From QZKY01 sp942492925 (GTDB lineage Bacteria; Pseudomonadota; Gammaproteobacteria; Burkholderiales; Burkholderiaceae_D), in the NCBI GenBank assembly GCA_942492925.1, contig OW818641.1:1550001-1614000 (forward strand): DNA of 64,000 nucleotides, given 5' to 3'. The first letter of the stretch is position 1. Every line of letters starts with the position of its first letter. Positions 34,734 through 42,119 of this stretch are shown here, in pieces. Below the pieces are notes generated by a model, which saw nothing but the letters and a program-made list of their open reading frames with translations, searched no databases and had not been told where the DNA came from. The translations under genes were made by a program, and so were the position numbers.

Positions 34734-35339
34734 ATGTTATCCGAACAAGTTCCATATTCGTATTTCTCGCTACTTCCCAACCGTGAATGTGGCGAATGCA
34801 TGGTTTGCTGCGAACATTTGTCCATTAATACACCTGATTTAAAAAAGCCGGCCGACATTTTATGCCCCAATTGCGTCGTCAACAAAGGCTGCAGTATTTA
34901 CAACACCCGCCCCAATGTTTGTCGGACATGGCATTGCCTATGGCGACGTCACGCAGGCATGCCTGATGCGCTGCGCCCAGACAAATCAAAGGTCGTATTC
35001 TCCCTGAAAATCAGCTTTGAACCAAGACATATCTTTGAAAACGCCTATATCGTATGCATGACGCTCACCGATCCTTCGGCCTTCGATGCGCCTGCCGTCT
35101 CTCAAGCCATTGACATGTTCATCAACGAAGGCACACTCCCCATATGGCTCGGTTATGGGGGTGGCAAAACCCTGATCTGGCCACAAAAAGAAATGGCCGA
35201 CGCGATTGCAAACCCGTTCACGCAACAACCGCGCGAACTGATAGAGACAGGCAAAGTCTGGATGAATCAGTTCAACACCATGCTTGAACCACTTCAGGAT
35301 CGGCAAGCCATGTTCGGACGCGAGTTTTTAAGAACCTAG
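34734..35339 (+). CDS. YkgJ-family Cys-cluster protein
   Basis: A 201-aa soluble protein with an N-terminal cysteine cluster typical of the YkgJ/UPF0153 zinc- or iron-binding family. The cluster is CGECMVCC (residues 19-26), CPNC (about 44-47), C at about 53 (KGCSIYNTRPNVCRTWHC) and the two Cys that follow. The remaining 130 residues are family-variable. GGGAG lies 9 nt before the start. The function of the family is not established. The gene is convergent with yicC, 9 bp away. Confidence 0.8.
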   Translation: MLSEQVPYSYFSLLPNRECGECMVCCEHLSINTPDLKKPADILCPNCVVNKGCSIYNTRPNVCRTWHCLWRRHAGMPDALRPDKSKVVFSLKISFEPRHIFENAYIVCMTLTDPSAFDAPAVSQAIDMFINEGTLPIWLGYGGGKTLIWPQKEMADAIANPFTQQPRELIETGKVWMNQFNTMLEPLQDRQAMFGREFLRT

Positions 35340-35348
35340 GGACGAGGC

Positions 35349-36257
35349 TTACTCGAGGTTTTGTACCTGCTCACGAATTTGCTCGATCAATAATTTAAGA
35401 TCGATCGACGCATCGGACAATTCTTTAATGGCGGCCTTCGATCCGAGCGTATTCGCTTCACGATTCAGTTCCTGCATCATGAAATCGAGACGCTTGCCTG
35501 CTGCGCCGCCTTTTTGCAGTATGCGACGTGTTTCGTCGAGATGCGCTTTCATCCGCGACAGTTCCTCTGCCACGTCGATCCGAACGCCGTACAAGGTCAC
35601 TTCTTGACGAATACGATCCATGACTTCATCACGAGTCAGCGTTTTGGCCGGCGCATTTTGCAAAGCAGCCCCCAGTGCCTCTTGCATGCGCTCGATGGAT
35701 TTTTCCTGGAATTGCGCGACAACTTGCGGCACCAAGGGTGCGATCCGATTCACAATCTCTTCCATTGCAACGACGCGCGAAAGCAACATCTCCTGCAGGG
35801 CTGCACCTTCCCGTTCCCGAGACCTGACAAAAGCTTCCATCGTCTCAAGCATGGTGGCCATCACGTCTTTTTGTAATGTTTCCTCCCCGACGCTCGCATC
35901 CTCTATCACCCCGGGCCAACGCAGCAATTCACTGACTGACAAAGGTTGGGCATCTACAAACCGCCCTCGAATTTCATTTTGCATGCGATCCAGATCAGCC
36001 AGAAGATCCTTGTTCAGGGACTGAGACACGCCCGTCCCGGACGTACGCCCCAAACTGAGGCGACATTCGACCTTGCCGCGCGTTGCATACCTGCCGACAG
36101 CCTCGCGAAAAAACGGTTCCAGCGACCGCAAATCGTCATTCATGCGAAATTGCAGATCCAGAAAACGGGAATTGACGCTCTTGATCTCTATAGTGATGGT
36201 ACCGACAGGGGTCTCTTTCGTCGTTGTCGCATACCCGGTCATGCTACGAATTGTCAA
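35349..36257 (-). CDS. yicC: YicC-family endoribonuclease/adaptor
   Basis: A 302-aa protein beginning MTIRSMTGYA, the family hallmark, with SVNSRFLDLQFRMN (about residues 29-42). The C-terminal DUF1732 block has KRLDFMMQELNREANTLGSKA (in two parts, about 255-275) and ends in SIDLKLLIEQIREQVQNLE. YicC proteins influence RNA turnover and have been reported to cleave RNA. The usual neighbour gmk is not here; instead a Ser/Thr kinase gene diverges from it. Confidence 0.92.
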   Translation of the reverse strand: MTIRSMTGYATTTKETPVGTITIEIKSVNSRFLDLQFRMNDDLRSLEPFFREAVGRYATRGKVECRLSLGRTSGTGVSQSLNKDLLADLDRMQNEIRGRFVDAQPLSVSELLRWPGVIEDASVGEETLQKDVMATMLETMEAFVRSREREGAALQEMLLSRVVAMEEIVNRIAPLVPQVVAQFQEKSIERMQEALGAALQNAPAKTLTRDEVMDRIRQEVTLYGVRIDVAEELSRMKAHLDETRRILQKGGAAGKRLDFMMQELNREANTLGSKAAIKELSDASIDLKLLIEQIREQVQNLE

Positions 36258-36328
36258 TTTGCCTCCATTTTTACTCTCTTTACAAAATTACTGATTCTCA
36301 AGACAATGCTTATACAGGATAATATGCC

Positions 36329-37333
36329 ATGGCAACGCAGAATAATGCACCATTACCCGAAGGCCTTGAAATTGGTGGATACCGCATTGTAAAGAAAATC
36401 GCGTCGGGCGGGTTCAGTATGGTTTATCTCGCCTACGATGAAGACGGCAATGCAGTCGCTATCAAGGAATATCTGCCCAGTGCGCTAGCTCTCCGTCAGG
36501 AGGGCGAGCTTGTTTCGCACGTCTCTCCGGCAAACCTGCCGGTTTTTCATATCGGATTGAAATGCTTCTTTGAAGAAGGACGTGCGCTGGCGCGCATCTC
36601 CCATCCGAACGTGGTCAGGGTCGTTAACTTTTTTCGCGCCAACGAAACGGTTTACATGGTCATGGCGTATGAGTCCGGGCGGACACTTCAGGAACACATC
36701 CTGCATCGCCGCGATAAGGGCGTCAAACCGCTGATGTCCGAACGCTTTATACGCAACACCTTTGCGCAAGTCATCAATGGATTACGCGAGGTGCATGCCA
36801 ACAAACTGCTGCATCTCGATCTGAAGCCCGCCAACATTTACCTGCGGATCGAAGGCACGCCCATCCTGCTGGATTTCGGCGCTGCAAGACAGACCTTGAA
36901 CACCAGCAGCACAAACAAGTTGAACCCCATGTACACGCCTGGCTTTGCACCGCCCGAGCTGTATTCGAAAACCGGCAATATCGGTCCGTGGACGGATATT
37001 TATGGCGTGGGCGCGTCCGTCTTTGCCTGCATGGCAGGCATTCCGCCACAACCGTGGGATCAGCGCAAGATGCACGACAAGATGGAAGAATATCTGAAAA
37101 GACTGGACGGCATGTTCACGTCTGAAATCATCGAAATCGTCCGTTCCTGCCTGAAAATCGATCACATGGACAGGCCGCAGAGTCTTTTTGAGCTTCAAAA
37201 ATCCTTGCTGGCGCCCGTGAACACCGTTGAAGCCCCCCCAAAAACCGATATCTCTTCCACCATCAAAGGCAAATTGCGTTCACTCTTCTCAAGAAACAAA
37301 CAGGAAGGCGAAACAACCATCGTCAAGGAATGA
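36329..37333 (+). CDS. Serine/threonine protein kinase (Hanks type)
   Basis: A 334-aa cytosolic kinase without a transmembrane or PASTA region. Visible motifs are the glycine loop ASGGFSMVYLAY (about residues 25-36), the ATP-binding Lys in VAIKEYLP (about 46), the catalytic loop LLHLDLKPANIYL (about 160-172) and LDFGAARQT (about 181-189). The activation-segment end is YTPGFAPPELY. The HRD arginine is Leu (HLD), so it is a non-RD kinase, likely active without activation-loop phosphorylation. AGGA lies 7 nt before the ATG. No partner phosphatase is in the window; substrates are unknown. Confidence 0.9.
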   Translation: MATQNNAPLPEGLEIGGYRIVKKIASGGFSMVYLAYDEDGNAVAIKEYLPSALALRQEGELVSHVSPANLPVFHIGLKCFFEEGRALARISHPNVVRVVNFFRANETVYMVMAYESGRTLQEHILHRRDKGVKPLMSERFIRNTFAQVINGLREVHANKLLHLDLKPANIYLRIEGTPILLDFGAARQTLNTSSTNKLNPMYTPGFAPPELYSKTGNIGPWTDIYGVGASVFACMAGIPPQPWDQRKMHDKMEEYLKRLDGMFTSEIIEIVRSCLKIDHMDRPQSLFELQKSLLAPVNTVEAPPKTDISSTIKGKLRSLFSRNKQEGETTIVKE

Positions 37334-37392
37334 CGAAAAAAAACCACCGCACCGTTTCCGGCGCGATGGCTCTTCGCAAAAATCAACCGTTA

Positions 37393-37953
37393 TTATTTGG
37401 CGCGGCTTCTGTACTCGCCCGTGCGCGAGTCAATCTCGATCTTTTCGCCCTGCGCAACAAACAGCGGGACCTGAATGGTAAAGCCGGTCGAAATCTTGGC
37501 AGCCTTCAACACCTTGCCTGAAGACGTATCGCCTTTGACGGCCGGTTCGGTATAGGTCACTTCGCGTACGATGGTCGTCGGCAGTTCAATTGAAATGGCC
37601 TTTTCGTTGTAGAACACGGCCTCGCATTGCATGCTGTCTTCCAGGTAGTTGAGCACATCACCCATATTCTCTGCTTCGACTTCATACTGGTTGTAGTCTG
37701 CATCCAGAAAGACGTACAGCGGATCGGCAAAGTAGGAGTAAGTCACTTCCTTTTTCTCAAGCACGACCACATCGAATTTTTCATCCGCCTTGTAGACCGC
37801 TTCCAGACCAGAGCCGGTCAGCAGGTTTTTCATTTTCATTTTGCACATGGACGAATTGCGGCCAGACTTGGTGTACTCGGATTTGAGTACCACCATCGGC
37901 TCGCCACTTACCATCACCACGTTACCGACACGAACTTCTTGTGCTGTTTTCAT
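37393..37953 (-). CDS. efp: Translation elongation factor P (Arg32 type)
   Basis: EF-P (186 aa) rescues ribosomes stalled at polyproline. The three OB-like domains are complete. The tip of the first domain reads YTKSGRNSS with Arg at position 32, not the Lys modified by EpmA in enterics. Arg32 EF-Ps are rhamnosylated by EarP, and earP lies immediately upstream in the same direction (155 bp gap). That pairing makes the modification route very likely. Confidence 0.97.
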   Translation of the reverse strand: MKTAQEVRVGNVVMVSGEPMVVLKSEYTKSGRNSSMCKMKMKNLLTGSGLEAVYKADEKFDVVVLEKKEVTYSYFADPLYVFLDADYNQYEVEAENMGDVLNYLEDSMQCEAVFYNEKAISIELPTTIVREVTYTEPAVKGDTSSGKVLKAAKISTGFTIQVPLFVAQGEKIEIDSRTGEYRSRAK

Positions 37954-38108
37954 AGAGCTATACGATTAAAAGTTGGGAGTTTTGAATAAATCACTGGTCG
38001 TTCAGAATCCCATGCCCACTGAACACCACGATGTAATAAGCCCGATTCCAAATCACTTGCGACGAAAACGTGCCGCACAGGGTTTGAATCGATATAAAGC
38101 CGTATATT

Positions 38109-39278
38109 TTAACTGATTTTAGCGATAAATTGCAGCAGGTTTGTTGCTAGATCGCCATGACGCAACAAACGCTGCGACCACCCCTGTCCATGCAGCCTCA
38201 ACAAGGATAAAGATTCACGAAGTGCCCGCCATTGCTCACGCACGGCTCTCGTATCGCGAATGCCATTCCAGGCAAGGTGAAAACGGGTTACGGCAAGTGC
38301 CGCATCCGTAGACAACCCATCAACATAATGACCAAGAAACGCATCCAGCTTGGCAACATGGGCATTTTCATCCTGGTGGTAAATCTGCCAAACGAAAGGT
38401 TTCCTCGCCCACTGCGCCCGCACAAACGAATCCTCTCCCCGTACAAAGTTGATATCGCAAGCCCACAACAGTTGATCGTATTTTTCTTGATCAACAAAGG
38501 GGATAACCTGCACCGTCAACGCATCACGCGTCGCCTTTGCGCCAACGGCGGCTGGCTGCTGCAGGAACGCACTCACCGCATCGCTGGCCACGCCTTGCGG
38601 CACGAGACAAAGGATGGGGTGCGTATCCGCCTGCATGGCCTCGAACAAGGCTTGTACCGGCGCGAAGGGATAGCAAAACAGGGAAGCCAGGCAAGCTTCG
38701 CTCGAAACCTGTACACCGAGTTCAGCAAGGAACCGCATTTTTGCCTGGGCATCAGCTTGAAATGCATCGCGCGTCGAAAAAAGATCACGCTCCAGAATCA
38801 GCCCGCCTGTCTTATCGGTAAAACCGGGAAAGAAAAAATGCTTGGTCAGCGGTAAAGACGTGTGTGGCGACGGCAGCGCATGACAACCTTCGATCCACGC
38901 TTCCGCGCTCAGGTATTCGAGATTGATCCAGGCTGGTGCTGGTTTTCCGGCAGAGATACGTTGCGCCATCGCTGCAACATACAACGCAGGCAAATGACAG
39001 GCAAACGCTTCGATTACCACATCGCCGATGTCTTCAGGTGAAAACACCGTGTCATCTCGCGGCCAGCGTCGCACAGTCACCGCATCTACGCTTTGCCGAT
39101 CCAATGCCGGATCCAGCGTGCCGCAAAGTCGCTTCAGGCTATGCAGGTCATCCACCCACAACGTTACATCCAGACCATGCTCCTGCGCGAACTGGCGCGA
39201 GAGGCGCCAGCACACGCCGACATCGCCCAGATTATCGATGACGTGGCAAAAGATATGAATGGATTGCGAAGTAAGCAT
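38109..39278 (-). CDS. earP: EF-P arginine rhamnosyltransferase EarP
   Basis: A 389-aa GT-B-fold glycosyltransferase (DUF2331) that transfers rhamnose from dTDP-L-rhamnose to EF-P Arg32. The N-terminus SIHIFCHVIDNLGDVGVCWRL (pieces, residues 5-25) carries the conserved Asp of the family's D-x-GD site. The C-terminal nucleotide-sugar pocket has WACDINFVRGEDSFVRAQWA (about 275-294), diagnostic of EarP. I take the ATG at 39278 (MLTSQSIHIF). It lies upstream of efp, its substrate gene. Confidence 0.95.
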   Translation of the reverse strand: MLTSQSIHIFCHVIDNLGDVGVCWRLSRQFAQEHGLDVTLWVDDLHSLKRLCGTLDPALDRQSVDAVTVRRWPRDDTVFSPEDIGDVVIEAFACHLPALYVAAMAQRISAGKPAPAWINLEYLSAEAWIEGCHALPSPHTSLPLTKHFFFPGFTDKTGGLILERDLFSTRDAFQADAQAKMRFLAELGVQVSSEACLASLFCYPFAPVQALFEAMQADTHPILCLVPQGVASDAVSAFLQQPAAVGAKATRDALTVQVIPFVDQEKYDQLLWACDINFVRGEDSFVRAQWARKPFVWQIYHQDENAHVAKLDAFLGHYVDGLSTDAALAVTRFHLAWNGIRDTRAVREQWRALRESLSLLRLHGQGWSQRLLRHGDLATNLLQFIAKIS

Positions 39279-39325
39279 CGTGCACAACAATCTGAACGAA
39301 CCAGGCTACATCTTACCTGTTGCCA

Positions 39326-40729
39326 TTAACGTCCGCGAGCGCCAGAGGACAGCAACGCCCCGGATGACCTCGGAGCCGATCGTCGGGCTTGCGCCGATGC
39401 TGGGCCATTGCTACGCGGCTTGCTTTGTGTCGCAGGTTGCGCAACAGCTTGTGTTTTGCCAGCGGCGGGTTTTGCGCGCTGCGGCTGCTGTTGTTGCCGC
39501 TGTCGTTGTTGTTGCGGCCGCCCGTGCGCATTGCCACTGCGAAGCTGTATCGGTTGTGCCTTGGCATTGAGGTCCGGTTCGAAACCGGGAATCACTTCTC
39601 GTGGCAAAGTCTGCTTGATCAGCTTTTCAATGTCTTTCAGCATCTGATGCTCGTCAACACACACCAGCGATACGGCTTCGCCGCTAGCGCCTGCGCGTCC
39701 GGTACGCCCGATGCGATGCACGTAATCTTCCGGCACATTCGGCAAATCGTAGTTCACCACATGCGGCAATTGATCGATGTCGATGCCGCGTGCCGCGATG
39801 TCGGTCGCGACCAGCACCTGCAGTTTGCCATCCTTGAATTCTGACAGTGCCTTGGTGCGTGCCGACTGGCTCTTGTTGCCGTGGATCGCCATGCCGGTGA
39901 TGCCATCCTTTTCAAGCTGTTCAACCAGCTTGTTCGCGCCATGCTTGGTGCGCGTGAACACCAGCACCTGTTCCCAGTGTTTGGTCTTGATCAAATGCGC
40001 CAGCATCGGATGCTTGCGATTGCGATCCACCGGATGCACAGTTTGCCCGATGACTTCAACGGTGGAATTGCGGCGCGCCACTTCAATCATCGCAGGCGCA
40101 TTCAACAAACCATCGGCCAGCGCCTTGATTTCATCGGAGAAGGTCGCCGAGAACAAGAGGTTCTGGCGCTGCTTCGGCAAGGCGGCCAGCACCTTGCGAA
40201 TATCGCGAATGAAACCCATGTCGAGCATGCGATCCGCTTCATCCAGCACCAGTATTTCTACTTTAGAGAGATTGACAGTTCCTTGCTGCATGTGATCGAG
40301 CAAGCGGCCCGGCGTCGCCACCAGAATATCCACGCCGCGCTTGAGCAGCTGGATTTGCGGATGGATACCGACACCACCGAAAATCACGGCGGAATTCAGT
40401 TTCAAATGTTTGCCGTAAGTGCGCACGCTTTCTTCGACTTGCGCGGCCAGCTCGCGCGTCGGCGCAAGAATAAGTGCACGAATCGCGCGCGGCGAGGTCT
40501 TGCCCGTTTGCGCAGCGCCAACGGCATCGTTCGACAGCCGATGCAAAATCGGCAGCGTAAAACCGGCCGTCTTGCCTGTGCCGGTTTGCGCACCGGCGAG
40601 CAAATCCCCCCCCGCCAGCACGGCAGGAATGGATTGGGTTTGAATGGGGGTCGGTGTGGTGTAACCGAATTCGGAAACGGCACGAACAATTGGCTCGGAC
40701 AAGCCAAGTTTGGTAAAAGGCATATTCAT
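39326..40729 (-). CDS. rhlE: DEAD-box RNA helicase RhlE
   Basis: An ATP-dependent RNA helicase of 467 aa. Motifs in order are the Q motif (TPTPIQTQSIP, about 26-36), I AQTGTGKT (about 48), II LDEADRM (about 160), III SATFS (about 192), V ATDIAARGID (about 310) and VI HRIGRTGRAG (about 335). The last 80 residues are a low-complexity Gln/Arg/Ala/Pro tail typical of RhlE RNA-binding extensions. It lies directly downstream of the last integron cassette in the same orientation, with about 230 bp between, so cassette transcription may run into it. Confidence 0.95.
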   Translation of the reverse strand: MNMPFTKLGLSEPIVRAVSEFGYTTPTPIQTQSIPAVLAGGDLLAGAQTGTGKTAGFTLPILHRLSNDAVGAAQTGKTSPRAIRALILAPTRELAAQVEESVRTYGKHLKLNSAVIFGGVGIHPQIQLLKRGVDILVATPGRLLDHMQQGTVNLSKVEILVLDEADRMLDMGFIRDIRKVLAALPKQRQNLLFSATFSDEIKALADGLLNAPAMIEVARRNSTVEVIGQTVHPVDRNRKHPMLAHLIKTKHWEQVLVFTRTKHGANKLVEQLEKDGITGMAIHGNKSQSARTKALSEFKDGKLQVLVATDIAARGIDIDQLPHVVNYDLPNVPEDYVHRIGRTGRAGASGEAVSLVCVDEHQMLKDIEKLIKQTLPREVIPGFEPDLNAKAQPIQLRSGNAHGRPQQQRQRQQQQPQRAKPAAGKTQAVAQPATQSKPRSNGPASAQARRSAPRSSGALLSSGARGR

Positions 40730-40960
40730 TTCTTGAAAAATATCGGCCTGTCGTCATTCAAGACGCCAGTCGCAGGCAAACGGGGAGGTTCGGTGTCAAC
40801 AACGCCACAAACGATAGTGAAGTGGAATCAGACAGCGACAAGGGGGACTGGTGCAATTCGTCGCGTGGTCGAAGTATAACAGCTTCAGGGTTTTCGTGTT
40901 GATGCGAAAAAAGCGCTTGAGAGTGAAGCAGGATATCCGATCCAGATCGGGCGCTCAAAA

Positions 40961-41020
40961 ATTTAACGTTGGAAGTAACAGGCGCGCTTTAGCGCGTCCG
41001 GGTTGAATGAGATGTTAGAA
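40961..41020 (-). other. attC2 recombination site (60 bp)
   Basis: On the minus strand the site runs from TTCTAAC (R'', 41020-41014) to GTTAAAT (R', 40967-40961), matching the RYYYAAC...GTTRRRY frame of attC. A central GCGCGC-type stem (ACGCGCT and AGCGCGCC near 40980-40999) gives the folded hairpin. The length is that of a classical 59-base element. The stop codon of the cassette 2 ORF is 3 bp before it. Confidence 0.88.
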
Positions 41021-41023
41021 CGA

Positions 41024-41443
41024 TTATTCATCATCTTTAGGGCAGACGTCAGAAACAGCTACGAAAACCTCGGAGTTGATTTTTTTAACAGAACTCCAGT
41101 AGGCCTTAAACGTATCAACAGTGCTAGTTTCGTTAGGCACCAGCAACGGAGTGGATTGGCAAACCTGAAAGGTTGCGAAAGCGCCCCAACTGCTTGAGGA
41201 AGATGGAAACGCAACGAATACAAAATTTCGCCCTCCACGATCAGTGGCAGAGTGGAGGAATGGTTTTTGGAAATTAATTTCCCCCACTTCGGGTTGCTGT
41301 TTTATTCGTAACCCCCATCGAATGTATGCTTTAGCTAGATCAGTAGCCAACTCCTTGTCGTAGCTGAATGAAGGAGATCCTTCTGCGGCCGAGATTTGGA
41401 GTGAAAAAAAAGCGATGATGAGTATTTGAATCGTTCTGCGCAT
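41024..41443 (-). CDS. Integron cassette 2 ORF: secreted protein of unknown function
   Basis: A 139-aa protein with a Sec signal peptide (MRRTIQILIIAFFSLQISAAEG, cleavage around residue 19-22) and a mature part of mixed alpha/beta composition with two cysteines (near 94 and 134). It ends CPKDDE. It is the only gene of cassette 2 and begins 4 bp after the cassette boundary, leaving no room for its own promoter and no ribosome-binding site, as is common in cassettes. I recognise no family. A periplasmic role is the only inference. Confidence 0.75.
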   Translation of the reverse strand: MRRTIQILIIAFFSLQISAAEGSPSFSYDKELATDLAKAYIRWGLRIKQQPEVGEINFQKPFLHSATDRGGRNFVFVAFPSSSSSWGAFATFQVCQSTPLLVPNETSTVDTFKAYWSSVKKINSEVFVAVSDVCPKDDE

Positions 41444-41446
41444 AAG

Positions 41447-41545
41447 TTCTAACGTTTGACGTGAGGGGCCGCCGTAGCGGCAAAGCCGCGAAGGGAGCCC
41501 GCAAGCACAGCTTGTGGGCGGTCCCTCTCGACGGAAATGTTAGGT
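41447..41545 (-). other. attC1 recombination site (99 bp)
   Basis: On the minus strand it opens with ACCTAAC (41545-41539), then GTCGAGAGGGAC, and closes with GTCAAACGTTAGAA (41447-41453 core). Both are the conserved L''/R'' and L'/R' blocks of attC sites. Long inner complementarity (GGGACCGCC against GGCGGCCCC) and a GCGGC/GCCGC stem allow the folded bottom-strand substrate. The cassette 1 stop codon abuts it directly. Confidence 0.92.
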
Positions 41546-41980
41546 TCAGTCTTCATCTATCATGACCAATAGAGCACTCTCAGCACCTTTGCAATAAAGA
41601 ACCGACTCAAACGTGTGGCTCGTTATCATGAGTCGCCAACTACCAACCCCAGATACTTCATCTTCAACTTCGCACGTTGAGTAGAAGCTAGCATTTTCAC
41701 CAGCTTTGGCAATGAACTCAGATGCAAGCTCACGAGCGTTTTCGAGCGAGAGAAGTTCTGACGAATAAGCCATTGAACGATGCAATGTGGCAACTAGAAG
41801 CACCTTGGCTTGCTCAGGCGAAAGTTGCAGTGCTAAAGCTGTAAACTCTTCGGGAGTACATTGCACATCAGAGATTCCGCTTACGAGTGATGCAAAAGGA
41901 ACTTCACCCTGCTGAAACACAGCCTCAAAACAAGGCCCCAGGGCCTGGCGCATCTTTTCGATTGGTTCGGCGAGAGACAT
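41546..41980 (-). CDS. Integron cassette 1 ORF: cytosolic protein of unknown function
   Basis: A 144-aa acidic protein without signal peptide or membrane helix. The first 85 residues look helical (PIEKMRQALGPCFEAVF, TPEEFTALALQLSPEQAKVLL), and the last 60 look beta-rich (ASFYSTCEVEDEVSGVGSWRL, given here to residue about 120). It is the first cassette after attI, the position with strongest expected expression. No Shine-Dalgarno lies in the 17 bases between the core site and the ATG. I recognise no family. Confidence 0.72.
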   Translation of the reverse strand: MSLAEPIEKMRQALGPCFEAVFQQGEVPFASLVSGISDVQCTPEEFTALALQLSPEQAKVLLVATLHRSMAYSSELLSLENARELASEFIAKAGENASFYSTCEVEDEVSGVGSWRLMITSHTFESVLYCKGAESALLVMIDED

Positions 41981-41991
41981 TGGAGAAATGA

Positions 41992-42056
41992 ACCTAACTT
42001 GTTTTATTCAGCAAAATTGCATAATAACACCGTTGACTGCTGAATAACACCAACGT
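41992..42056 (-). other. attI integration site
   Basis: On the minus strand the core GTTAGGT (41998-41992) is preceded by AAAACAA, as in attI1. Two direct repeats GGTGTTATT (42031-42023 and 42051-42043 on the minus strand, 20 bp apart), each followed by a GCA-ending segment, recall the DR1/DR2 integrase-binding repeats of attI1. Its position between intI and the first cassette is diagnostic. Confidence 0.8.
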
Positions 42057-42076
42057 CCTAAACCCTCAAAACCCGC

Positions 42077-42119
42077 TTGCCTATTGGCTTTCCAGCACAT
42101 ATACTGTACAAATGTACAG
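42077..42119 (+). promoter_or_regulatory. intI promoter with LexA operator over the start codon
   Basis: A -35 TTGCCT (42077-42082) and -10 TATACT (42100-42105) are 17 bp apart. A perfect LexA box, CTGT-N8-ACAG, lies at 42104-42119, overlapping both the -10 and the ATG at 42112. The predicted transcript start falls at or next to the ATG, so the mRNA may be leaderless. LexA bound here would block the promoter, making integrase expression SOS-inducible. Confidence 0.8.

Noticed and set aside
34586..34735. A 49-codon minus-strand ORF starting at the same CATG as the YkgJ-family gene
   Set aside because: Its composition is fairly protein-like, but it has no convincing ribosome-binding site and would occupy the promoter region of the divergent gene. 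No homolog is recognised, so I left it out; conservation in relatives would change this.
40937..40950. CCGATC-CA-GATCGG palindrome as a terminator before rhlE
   Set aside because: The loop would be too small and no T run follows; it could equally be a protein-binding site.
42084..42112. Alternative intI promoter TTGGCT / TACAAA
   Set aside because: Spacing is 17 bp, but the -10 is poor and would place the transcript start inside the coding region; the TTGCCT / TATACT pair is better.
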